NCBI GenBank assembly: GCA_001557505.1
Contig: LSAX01000008.1
Coordinates: forward strand, 1,922,001 to 1,986,000
DNA: 64,000 nucleotides
Direction: 5' to 3'
Source of the DNA: Reticulascus tulasneorum
Taxonomy: Eukaryota; Ascomycota; Sordariomycetes; Glomerellales; Reticulascaceae
Part shown: one piece after another, positions 26,463-38,093 of the stretch
Numbering within the stretch: the stretch's first letter is position 1
Layout of the letters: every line of letters starts with the position of its first letter
Notes under the pieces: model-generated
Seen by the model: only the letters and a program-made list of their open reading frames with translations
Databases searched by the model: none
Told to the model about the DNA's origin: nothing
Translations under genes and position numbers: made by a program

Positions 26463-27837
26463 TCACGAGCTTTTTGATGAGCGACTGCCGTATCGGTAAA
26501 GAGAAGCATCCGTCGAGATTGACCACTGTCCTTCTTTAGATACTCCAATTGATCCTGGATGCTTAGCGTGTCTATCATGCCGCTCCATGATATCGTGTAA
26601 GAAATCCGGGTACTGTCCAAACAGTTCCAGGAATGCTGATTGTGATCCGCTCGACTTGGCCGCAAGAAATGCATAATCCGCCATGAGAGTAACGAGCGCT
26701 GATTGTCGGGAGCATGACCTGTAGGTCAACTCGATGTGCCGCAGAACAGGATGTCGTCGCCGTAAACGCTCTTCACCTTCGCGGTAAGAAGCCATTGCTG
26801 CATTGAACAAATTCTCCCAGCAATACCGCTCAGCCATTATGATGAGCTTGAGCAATGTCAACTGTAGAAACTCCGCTTCGATATGTCCAGGGAACTGCAG
26901 GGTAATCGGGACCTGCTCAGCTTCCTCAAGGTGAAGTCTCAAAGCTCTGAGCTTCTTTGTCGTCTTTGATCCTACTTGGCTAACTATTTCAAAAGCCTCT
27001 GGTTTGACTACCGACTGAGGACGGATGGTATCATCTCGTATCCCCTGTTTCAGATATTTCACGTAGTTTAACGCATTCTCCCCTTCTGTCGAGTGTGTCT
27101 CGATGAACTTCACTTCCTCTGGAGAGAGAGATACGTACATATCTTTAGCACCGATATGCATAAACTTGACCGTCAGGCCAGGCGTGGTGTCAGGAAGTTG
27201 GGTTGCTGCACCAAGTTCGGACGGAAACAGGGAACCTGGCTGCTGGGCGGACGGTCCTCCTAAGATGGTCAATGAGCGTAAAGAAGCCATCTCACCCCTG
27301 TAGAGCCAGTCCAACAAGAGTCCAAATGCGTCCGGATCGTCATCTTCAAGATGAGCGCAAGCGTCGCTAAACGGGTTATTGAATTTGCCGCAGAAGTACT
27401 GAGATGCTTCAGTGAGCAGCTGTCTGTGAACCTGAAATACAGTCTTTCCGGGCCCCAGATGGAGCATTAAAGTATCTCCGCAAAAGTCCCTACAATTCAA
27501 TGAGCCTTGGCGTCTTGTCCGTCTCTCTAGCATGCACTTACCGGCCGAAGGTCAGGCCTACTGTTGTGGGCTGGCGTGGATGTAAGGTGCCAGAAGATGA
27601 CTGAACGGCATCTGAGGGCCTGCCAAAGCGACTCTCAGACACTCTTCCAAAAGCAGTCATGTTGCTTGTCGGCACAAATAGCGAGGGTGGTGACAGAGTT
27701 GAGGAGCTCGGAGGACTTGAGCTTCTGTAGGGGTGGTCCACGGCGGTCGGTGTTTCTGGGGTTGGCTTTTCGTCAGCTTGTTCTGTTGCAGCCATATTGT
27801 CTTGGTTGATGTAAGATGATTCCAGGAATGGTGCCAT
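26463..27837 (-). CDS. BTB/POZ domain protein
   Basis: Exons 27837-27542 and 27489-26463 join to 440 residues. After a Ser/Pro/Thr-rich N-terminus of about 95 residues comes a BTB fold: DTLMLHLGPGKTVFQVHRQLL, then FNNPFSD and DDPDAFGLLLDWLYRGE. This is the dimerisation core that fungi use in many adaptor proteins, some linked to Cullin-3. No second domain is recognised; the C-terminal 200 residues are helical with conserved-looking AERYCWENLFNAAM. The 52-bp intron has a GTAAGT donor. The start ATG at 27837 is the first in frame; another lies 14 codons on. The minus strand also stays open in a second frame over 26384-26674, so the last 60 residues are less certain. Confidence 0.8.
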
Positions 27838-30800
27838 GATCCTGCCGGCCAAAGGTCCAGGACATCCACCAATATGTAAATGAGGATAGCCTACTACAGG
27901 AATCAAAGACACAAGCTCCAAGAACTGAGGCAAATGGTCATAGTCGTTGAAATGGACAATTTGCCTATAGCTACAAGCGGGTAGTGGGGCCGAGATGCTG
28001 CTGTTTACCTAGGTACCTAGTTTAGAGAGCTGTGACGGGTTTTGGTATTCATCCACGTCGAGATGAGGACGACAGTGATGCGTCATATATGCATTTTGAT
28101 GTGAACTTTGAAACAGAATGTTGATGCGAACAAATGAGTGATTTCAAAATGAGGAGCTTGGCTCAAGTCGTGGTTGAAGATTGTTGATATGCAATTGGTG
28201 AATCTTGCTCTTTGCATCGGGTACAGAAGCCGATTTAGCAGGCACGCAGGCAACTACGCACAGCCTCAGATCGTAGCTTCCTCGACCACTTACAACCTCG
28301 ACCCTTTTGTTGCCTACCACCAGTCCAATTGTGGAATTACTTTTTGGCGTCTTAAGACAATCCCCGATCAGCTAAGAGATGCTAAGCCCACTGGATCTTG
28401 ACTTGTCAGTACTACTAGTGTTCTAGGCTGCCTCCTAAGGAAGACTTGCAGGGTACACTGTACAAGCACCCCAGAAGATCTCAGACGCGGTGTTGCCTCT
28501 CTGGTTTACCTCGGATATCGGTATCGCAGCGTATTATTTCGACGGTTTCTGTCTTCAATGCCGCCGGTCTTACCATTTTGTAGCTCTAGTTGATACAGAA
28601 TTAGTCCAGCCCACGGTGGGAAAGTCTCATTCAACGTTCTGTTCCCAACCCGAATCGTTGCCACTGCGCCGCACATTTGCTGTTCCCGTCCGATCAACTT
28701 CGCGCCTAGTTCTTATTTTACTCTCTCCATCCTTTATTTTGGTCGATATTTTCCGCATGCTCGTCCTCCGCGGTTCTTTCATATCCGATGAATGGCAATC
28801 ATGCTACCGCAGACCAATACTCTTGCACCAAGTGGGCTACATCCTCTCAGGCATGGAGCGTCCTTAGCAAGCCTCTGTGCTTGGCAGACTCATGACCTTC
28901 CTTCTGACAGACCATTCTTCATCCGTCATATTTGATACAATTCTGCTACGACGCGTCTGAACGGGGTCTCCAGTGAGCTTCACGTGGCGAGAATGTGCCG
29001 ACGCTTTGAGCAACGTCAAGAAGTGACCCAGAGAACTATTCGGAGAACCCGAAATTGCAAACAGAACCCGCATTACTAGTGGGACTGGGAATCGTGGCAG
29101 CAGCAGACACTTACGAGTCATAGTTTGGCCATGATATTGATAGAAACTAGCCCTCAAAGCACACTGACACTTCTCATGGGAATGTAAACGAGACTTATCC
29201 AACAAGACCAAAGTCACTGTGCCGCCGCCTCACTCAGATCAACATGCTTGAAGCTTGAGCAGCAGAGAGCAACGTCGCTCATCACACTTTTCAGTTATTG
29301 AGGTTGACATCAATCCATCCATCCATCCAATTCTGCCTCGAGAGCACTATTTGGGAACACAGCATTAGGGTATTGCCCTGCCTTTCACGTATCTGGTGCA
29401 CTTGACCTCGAGCCTGGTGCTCGTTGTTGAGGAAATCGAGGACATGACTCCGAACAGAGCACGGCGATTATGCGACCTTTCAATGAAGTCCAGCATTTTA
29501 CAACTTGAGAATGCAATTTTCGCTCAATCATCAGTACTCGATGTTCGGTCGTTCTGTCAAATACTCTACTCAGTAGTAGAAGTCGAAGAGTGTTGACTAA
29601 CCCAAATTTACCTCGATGGCGTGGCTGTTTCCTCACTGCGATAGTGGTACGCTTTCCATCAGCAAAGCGAGATTTCGTCTTGGCCTTGGCGCGGCGGGTG
29701 CTTCGTTCCCCTCTTCTGCACCAAGCCCAAGCAGCAGCATTGTTATTGAGCCGGAAGAACGGTTGCGCGGATGGAAAAGCAGCAGCCCGTGAGCTACAGT
29801 GCTGCAAATCGGAGTACTGTCCCCGGCCCCGACAGGGTACGACACAGTTTCGGGAGACTTCGCCGTCGATCATCAAGCTATTTTCGGAAACTCCTCCATC
29901 CATCCTAGCCCTGCGCCTTACCTGCTGCACCAACAGATTAGCAGGACGGAAACGTAGCATACATAGTTAGCGGTGTGCCACAAAGCCTATTGTTTCGGAG
30001 TTCAACGGCCTTTCTAATTGAGATCAGACCACAGGATCTCGCGATTTGCCTTGCTTAAGTCGAAAGGGGACCAGAGCTCTAAACCTATTGTAGCTGGTAT
30101 CCAGGGCTGCACCTGGCACAGTGTGCGCCAAGATCGTTCCGTGCCGTCATTGCCATATCGTCTGTGTTGCAGCAAAGCATTGCGTCATTTTTGGGTAATC
30201 ACCCTGAGGAAAAGTGCGGTGGGTTGCTGCTCGTGTTCGTCGCTCTTCAGCTTTGAGCAGCTGAAGCGTTACCTAATCATACCAAGCCGATCATGAGTTG
30301 GCACTGTGGGACTAGCTGGGGGGGGAGGGGGGGCATTCGCAGCAACTTGGCTGTTACGGCGACGAGCGAGATGAAGGGTCTGGCCGCTCGCGAGCCGGGC
30401 CTCCGAGTACTGGCCAGTCGTGCAGGGCTGCACATCACGAGATTCAATCGACAACCTTTGCGTTGGTGTCTCGGAGAGGATGGAACGCGCGGCAGAACGT
30501 GAGCTTGATTGAAACTTGTCATCTCGAGACTTCCCAGAACCTGCATACTGGGTGAGAGGTAACTACCAGAGACGACGTTGGGGAAGCCAGGCCACAGTCG
30601 CGTGCCAATGAGACAAGAGCCGCTCGGAGCGAAATTGGGAACGCGTTGGATCATTCAGGATGAGAATTGTCACTGTCTTCAGGAGAAAGCATCACATTGA
30701 TGGCCCAGAAAGCCACACGGGTCCACGGAATTAGGATCAGCAAATGGCTGTTCCAACTGCCGCCTAGTGCCATCCCGTGAAACACATTTGTTCAAGAAAA

Positions 30801-32770
30801 CAAGTCGCAGCGGGGGACTCCTGAAAAGATGAAAACTTAATGTCGTATCATACGAGGAACCTCCACCTAAATACGCGCAAAAAGTATGAGGGCGCCTTTG
30901 AATCGGGAAGGATTGTGCAAGCCGCCTCATCCAAAGTGCAGCCAGTGAGAAATCCTGGGACAAAACTCACCTGGGGAGAAGATGGCCCATACGGATCTGC
31001 ATCAGCCAATCCTCGATTCCTTTCACAAACAGCCACTGCCGATCTTTACCGGGTACTGACAGGTGCGAAAGTGAATCGCTAGTTTTGACGCTAAAGCGCA
31101 GGGACCAAATGCCCAAAAGCCATCAGGAAGTCAAGGGCGGCACGGTACGAGTGACTTCGATATCGATCGTGTTATGCCATGCCAGCCGTCCGGATGGAAG
31201 CGCGACAGCAACCGGCGGTCACGTTTCATGGACACGAGGCAAACAGGTTGTTCGGGGAATCGTCGAACAGTCCATTCCAACGCTGCGTCACGTTTCAGAG
31301 CAGCTACCGCAAAGAATGTAAGACTCTCCAGGTGTTTAGACTGCGGGACTGCTATGTAGTCGATGATTAGGACTAAAATGCCGGAAACTCGGACGCTTGC
31401 GGTCGGAAGTGGTTGCACAGCTGCGCCGTGGACACAAAGAAAGACAAGTTCGACGACAGGAAGGCTAGATGTGCGCCTGCTAGCCAGTATTGATAGCACA
31501 ATCGGTCTCGGAGGAGCCTTAGAAGTTGTATCTCTCGGGGGGCCCCCAGCAGCCACTTTAGGTGAACGCATCTCCAGACGACATATCGGCACTGAACTAC
31601 GCACCAGTTCGTCCAGTGGATGGCCGTACAAGAGCGTCACGATGCCGACCTACGGGACATCCCAATGGACTGGCAACTGTCCCGCTTTTTCATAATACGG
31701 GGGGGGGGCATCCTTTGTCTTCTGATGTGTACGAAACCCTGGATAATGTCGAGGATGTCGTGCCTCGCGCAGCTGACAAAGTGGTGGATCAAGACACAAA
31801 CATGAATGATGTCTTTGGGTGTCTCAAGGGCAAAGATGGAGAGGTGTTCCCCAGGGACCATCTCGACTACGAATAGCCGATGACCACCACCACCACCCAC
31901 CAGGGCGAGCGAGCGAGGTACCGATGCACAGTGTTGCCTCCTGGTATTGCCACGGCGCCATATGGAGCCCCCCTACCCGGCAATGATGCTTCTCAGCGAA
32001 TCCCGTCCCAGGAATTTGGCAGATCCCCGATGTTGTTCCCACCTTCACCCCACGGTTGCTTCTCTGCACCCTGCTCTTTTTCAACCCCCGCCCGCCCTCG
32101 TCGCCCAACCACATTTGAGGTGATCTAGCACGCACACTCAAAGTTGCCAAGCACTGCATGAGCGCACAGCAGCAGAGTTCCCCAGTGCCAGGTCCTTTTC
32201 CCGTGCCATCGCTCTCTGTATCCACCCGCTCTCTCTCGGCCCCCCGGCCAGTTGAACCCCAACCCAGGCCTGCTGCACCGCTGTCGATTGTCTTCCCAGT
32301 TTCCCAGATCCACGAATCTTTGACCAGCGACGGCTAATACTTGCTACCCACATCTTCCAACATCTCCTCGAGCGATAGTATCCATCTACGACTTCACCAC
32401 CCATCGGAAGACTTCCGCGGCGCAGCGACTGCATTTTTTTTTAGCGACTCCCGTGTCTCGGAACAAGTTTTTTGGACTTCATTCCCTGAATCGGCTACGA
32501 GAAACACGAACGTATTGTCACATTGGATTCTGCGGAGATTGAGGAGCCTCCCGCCAGCTTTGCAAATTGAATGACTGGATTTGGATCGGATTGAGCATCG
32601 CATTGAACACTCGAGGCAAGAGAGCGACCGACAACTCTTTAGCCGTCCCCGCGCCTCTGACCTTGCTCAGGTTTGGTCTCGCAAACCTTATAGCTCGCAC
32701 GAGGTGTCACCCGTTTTGCCGCCCAACAGGAATTGGCCTGCGATAGGATCTCTGCTCCACGCCGCCCATC
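27838..32770. other. 5-kb gene-poor region upstream of the SKN7-type gene
   Basis: Nearly 5 kb in which short ORFs of up to about 190 codons occur on both strands but overlap one another, use rare codons and show no recognisable similarity. It contains a CCTAGGTA octamer at 28008-28015, a CCAT microsatellite near 29310-29330, G-runs near 30315-30333 and a G10 run at 31699-31708. The last several hundred bases are pyrimidine-rich and are probably the leader and promoter of the downstream gene. No mobile element or RNA gene was recognised. Confidence 0.4.
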
Positions 32771-34894
32771 ATGCCTCCAGAAAGCGATTTGGTTGCCGCA
32801 GCAGGCGGGAACAACTCCAGTGACTTTGTAAGCCCCGGCCAACCTCCGCGATTGACGACTGAATAAACTGACTCCATGCAGGTCCGCAAACTCTACAAGT
32901 TAGACCTCCCTTCCAAATGACCCTACCAGGCGGAAAGCGACTAACGCAGAACACCGCAGGATGCTCGAAGACCCGGCATACGCGAACATAGTGAGATGGG
33001 GAAATGAGGGCGATACTTTCGTTATATTGGAGGTATGCAACCAGCGGTATTCCTCTCAATTGCACCCCGACGCTGATATTTGGTACTAGACGGACAAATT
33101 CACAAACGATATCCTGCCGAAGCATTTCAAGCACAGCAACTTCTCCAGTTTCGTTCGACAGCTGAACAAGTATGACTTCCACAAGCTTCGGCGGAACGAC
33201 GAGAATACCGACTCTCCTTACGGAAAGCAGGTGAGGAAACCAAGCGTCAAGCATCCTAGTGCACGCTAATCAATAACCACAGGCTTGGGAGTTCAAGCAC
33301 TCGGCATTCCGCGCGGACAGGAAAGATAATTTGGATAACATCAGAAGAAAAGCACCAGCGCAAAGGAAAGCTGCTGCGTCGGACGAGCAGTTCACCGCAA
33401 ACCAGTCCATCAACTTGCTGCAGGAGACCATGTTTGCGCAACAGCAGCAGGTCCAAGCATTGCAGGAGCAATTCGCTGAGATCGCGCGTGCCAACAAGAC
33501 ACTCGTCCATGAAGTACATTCTCTGCAGAAGATGCTTGAAGCACAAAGGCAATCCCAGTACGAGATGCTGAACTATATGGCACACCCCGACGACAGATGG
33601 AGAAGTGGTAGGTACCCAAACCAGACCGCGCCGCAAATGAACGGAGCAGGTATGGACGACTCTGCCCCAGAATTGCGACGAGCCAGAGAGCTCTTGTCAA
33701 GTGTGGCGACGAATGCCGTGGTGGATAGGGAGTTCGAGCGGCTCAACGGGCTGTATGCGCAGAGCTCCCCGCCGGACTCGGCATCCTCCCTAATGTTCCA
33801 GACGGGGTCGGCAGGGATGCCAATGATCAGTGAGCATGTGAATATGAGACACCTTGTCTATCCAGTAGGCGAAAACGTAGGCATAGACCCGCTGTCCCAG
33901 GACCACTTCAACAACATCCCCTACACTCTTAACTCGTTGCCCACCTTGAACGACTTCCCACCAGTGGTCAAGGCCGAACCCGGGCCATCAACGACCCCAG
34001 CGGCGCCTGCGCCCGCTCGGCAGCAGGACAAATCGCTGTGGGGGGCAAAGAAGCCGAGAGTGTATCTTGTCGAGGACGATAGGACATGCTCGAGGATCGG
34101 ATCAAAATTTCTGACGCAGATGGAATGCATTGTAGAGCTCGCAGTGAGTCTGACCCGGCGACCGGGTTCGTTCGAGATCGAGGGTGCTAACATGAGCAGG
34201 AAAATGGTATCGATGCGGTCAATCGGTGCAAGGAGGTGCCATCCGGACACTATGATTTGATCTTCATGGATATTGTTATGCCTCAGATGGATGGTGTCTC
34301 TGCGACACAGCTGATTCGCGAAATGCATCCCGACGTACCGGTCGTGGCGATGACATCGAACATCCGACCTGAAGACATCAACCATTACTTCAATTGGAGT
34401 AAGTTCAGCCGCTTGCGGTTTCATGAGTGAGAGCTGACCAGTGATCAGGCCTGAACGACGTTCTAGCCAAACCCTTCACGAAGGAGGGCATGCTGCGCAT
34501 CCTCAGGAAGCATGTTCCGCATTTGCTCAAGAACGCGCCGCCAGACGACCTAGCAGTCGGCCACGGCGCAGCTCAGCTGCATAGCGCCATGAGCATGGGC
34601 GCGATGAACCCGCCGATCAAGTTCGACACGACACCCAGCCAGTCCCCCGCCACAACAACATCCTGGCATTCTCCTGCCCAGCTGCCTCAAGGTTCGCCCA
34701 ATGTTGCTAACATCGATACGGGATACCCCATGGGAGCTAGCAGCCAGATGGTAATAACCCCGACGTCGGCGCAACGACCGAACTTCCAGAACGCCGGCAT
34801 GCCTCCCCAGATGCGAGTAGGCGATGGTATGAGCGGTGATGATCGGCCGGAGAAGCGACAGCGATTGTATGGACCGCAGGGAGGATATGCCTAA
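32771..34894 (+). CDS. SKN7: SKN7-type transcription factor: HSF DNA-binding domain plus response regulator receiver
   Basis: A nuclear regulator of oxidative and osmotic stress that receives phosphate from a histidine-kinase phosphorelay. Seven exons: 32771-32827, 32882-32898, 32960-33032, 33090-33230, 33283-34143, 34200-34398, 34449-34894, giving 597 residues. Order: HSF-type winged helix (about 19-115, with [13 protein letters not shown]), coiled coil with [18 protein letters not shown], disordered linker, receiver (about 356-480) and a Pro/Gln-rich tail. Receiver residues are Glu-Asp-Asp in YLVEDDR, phospho-acceptor Asp407 in [11 protein letters not shown], Thr in AMTSN and Lys in LAKPF. 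Exon 2 is a 17-bp microexon inside the DNA-binding domain. The ATG at 32771 gives the only frame that splices into the HSF domain. Confidence 0.95.
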
Positions 34895-37800
34895 TGACGA
34901 TAGCGAGACCGCCATCGACCTTCATACCATTGGGTATCGAACTTCTTTAATGGGACATGGATGGGGGGAAATGGCGGAGAACGACAGCTTTCCATCCTTG
35001 TGACTTGGTGTTCGGCGTTTTGACCAACTTTTCTTTCCATTCGAACTTGAGACATGGCTGTATCTCACGAGCCAGAGACGTCACATTGTCTCAGAATGAC
35101 TGGAACTTCTGAAAGATCGTTTACTGGTTTATACCCAGATTATCGAATGAATGGGCATCTACCCATGGCCGTAGTATCGGGGGACTGCGGAGAGGATGGC
35201 AAATGTCAAGACATCTAATAGCAGATTTCGACGAACGGAGGTGTGAGCGTTTTCATGGATAGGTATTGATGATCGGCTTCTCGTGCTCGGACAGTGATCG
35301 GGTGGCGGATCCATGGGGCGGAAGCGAAGGTCGGAGGGGGATATCAGATCGAGTCTCGAATGACACGGGAGGTTGGATGGGACGGAATCGAAAGGAGACG
35401 ACGAGTGTTATCCTAGATTAGCATCCTCCATCATCCAATATGATCACTATGTCACAAAGACAAACCGCGAATTTCATTCATCACCGGGCATGTAAAAGGT
35501 GGGAGAAGCGAAAGAAACGAAAAAATATTAAAAATATTAAAAGCCAGGCACAGTCATCTGTAAAAGTTGAGCTGACGGACCCGCTCGGCAGCGCAAGAGC
35601 TTGAGGTGTACTTCATAAAGGGTCCTCTAATACCCTGGCACGCCTGGACTCTGCCCTATGGGGGGCCCATTTCCCTAACGGTAGATGAATGGGAAGGCCA
35701 CGTACTGTGTTGGATGTATGCTGGGATCATGCATATAATGAAATCCCCTGCCGGGCCGTTTTCTGTGTTTGCAGGACCTTTCCCCCCGCTGGTCCAGACC
35801 GCGATGGACCCGGCACTGTGGCGCCGGTGGCCTGATTACCGGGGTGCGAGCCAAGCCTTTTCGCGTGGCACCTAGGGGCCTGGACCGCATAGAACCCCCC
35901 AAGCAGGGGAGCTACCTGTGAGATGAGCACGGCCAGACGGGTCACAAGTACGCGAATTGGGCCGATTGGGCGGCACAGCAGCTCGGAGCTGGGGGGGGTG
36001 ATGGAGCGTTGCAGTTCAGGGGGACGCTGGCTCGCTGCGTGCTTGCTTACCTATGTCTCTATCGGGGGTCAGAGTGCCCAGTGAGTCTTTATTAGTGAGG
36101 ACCGATGGGAGGCTCGGGGCTTTAAGGGACCGACAGGTGTGTAAGACAGTGAGAGCAAGGCGCTGGATGCCTGTGGAAGTGCCGGTGTAAGATGCGTCTT
36201 TGTACGAGGCTGGAGAAGTGAGTGCCGGTGAAGCACTAGCTAGCATCCCGAATCTCTCGTGTAATACGACAAGGCCGAGATCTCACTCTCACCCTCACCC
36301 TCGCCCATAGTATGTATACAATTAATTTACTTATTCTGGCCCTGATCTAGATTCCCGTCCTCCAAACGACATCACCAAGGTAGATCGTAATAGGAAACAG
36401 TAATACTCTAACCGAAACAACCCGTCCCCTTTTGCACTTTTACACACTTGCGTTCGTATTTGCGAGCACGCGACGGGCGCCTGCAGCCTGCTTTTCCTCA
36501 AATTTGCATCGGGGATCTACCCGTTGCCGTGCTGGACGGCCAGTTTGCTGCTCTGGGAGGTGACCATCCCGCACGCTGAAGCCATCCTGGCGTGGCCCCA
36601 TGTCTCGTATTAGGCCTGCGCACCGCAATAACAATCTCTGACCATGCATGCTGGATGCTTCCCCGACTGCACAGATCGGCCGCCGCCTTTCCTAAACGGT
36701 TGCCTTCGTAGTTGGGCTCCGGGAGGGAGCGGTCTGGACTCCGCTGATCGTCATAACCACGATGCTGACGATGAACTGTGCATGTGTGTCTGTGGGCACC
36801 AACCCTGCCACCACAGATCTGCCAGATACGACCTAACGGTGTCCAGCAAGAACGCTGTGTCCGTCTCATCGGCGACCTGGCAAGTTGTCAAGGCCACGAT
36901 GAAGGGCAACTTCCGAACAGCCACCGAGGGGGCCCCGGTCTTGTGAATCTCAAGGAGAAACCCCTAAAGATCAACTTCAAAGTAATCATTCGTGTGAGTA
37001 TTTGTTGGAAACTCTATTGGACACGCTCCCGAGTCCACTCTGAAGCAGCTGGTGAGACATCTGAGTCTACATCGCGAAGTTGTATCCTGTTCACCGCTTG
37101 CCACAAATCGGGCCAATCTTCTGATTGGTAAGAGCCTTGATTCTATGGGTTCCTCCAACACCTGTGAATCTCCTGGAATCCCAGTAGGATCATTCGTCTT
37201 GTATCAGCTGTTGTCATCGACATCCTAGCCCGCAGATGAACTAACAGCCGTGGCTTTTGGCATCGTGTCGACCACGGCATGACAGTTATGGCTCTGAAAT
37301 GTGCTGTCCAGTCATACCCAGCAACCAGCAGTGGGTTATTTATATGTACTGCCGCATATAATGCGTATGACTACCGCACTATCTCAGGAGTGTTAACCAC
37401 TTCCAGCTTTTTTATTACCCTGTCGCCTTTCCTTAGTTGACTTGATATTTCTGCATCGTTGAATACCAGATTGCAGACCTGAGCTACACATTTCGTCCAG
37501 TCCCCCTGAACACATCTCCATTTAGATGGGGAACATGGAAGACAGGCATGAGAACCCGGCTAGATATCTATGGTATGGTGCTTTGGTGATGATGTGTGAC
37601 AAATCGCAGATGTTCGCCAAGTATGATGCTTCGATCCCGACGGACGACCGTCGCCATCCCACCACTAAGATGGGTTGACGACAATCTTGAAGTTTCGCTT
37701 GGCTTGAGGCGTTAAGCGCACACTTTGCAGGTCATTCCACATACGCCCTTTGTTGCGACCCTCGCGGCTCTAAATGGGCTTAACTCCACCAGCCACTTGG

Positions 37801-38093
37801 ACGCCTTGGTCTGCATATCAAAGTCTAGGATCGATGCCACCGGGGCTGTGGAAATGAAATGCACACACGGATCATCATCGATTATTTGGCCGAAGTTCTG
37901 GAAACCTCGAAATAACCTTAGAGTAGTTCTCATAATAAGAAGCATACATATATCTCCTAACTTTCCTGGTCGCTGCTATGATAAAGAAGTCAAAGAGGCT
38001 ATGCGAGGGGCCCAAGACTGCAGAGGACCGACGCTATCTTTGGTCGATACCATGAAAGGTGCGCACTCTAGAATTTGATATTATGTTGTTGTT
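34895..38093. other. 3.2-kb gene-poor region
   Basis: Between the SKN7-type gene and the 3' end of the HET-ankyrin gene. Short ORFs on both strands lack similarity and consistent codon bias. A 77-codon minus-strand ORF at 37945-37712 begins with ATG but cannot be assigned. No RNA gene or transposon is recognised. Confidence 0.4.

Noticed and set aside
26384..26674. Second open minus-strand frame overlapping the end of the BTB gene
   Set aside because: Could reflect a frameshift or alternative last exon, but the main frame closes normally and no splice joins the two convincingly.
29385..29970. Overlapping 191- and 126-codon ORFs on opposite strands
   Set aside because: Arg/Ser-rich translations with no recognisable domain; neither has a plausible promoter or introns.
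31131..31640. 169-codon minus-strand ORF in the gene-poor region
   Set aside because: No similarity, rare codons, and overlapped by equally long ORFs on the other strand.
37712..37945. 77-codon minus-strand ORF beginning with ATG
   Set aside because: Composition is protein-like but there is no similarity and an equally long ORF overlaps on the plus strand; too weak to list as a gene.
27838..38093. Possible transposon relics or RIP-mutated repeats in the large gaps
   Set aside because: No terminal repeats, no transposase or reverse transcriptase motifs, and no A/T-rich TpA-heavy blocks were seen.
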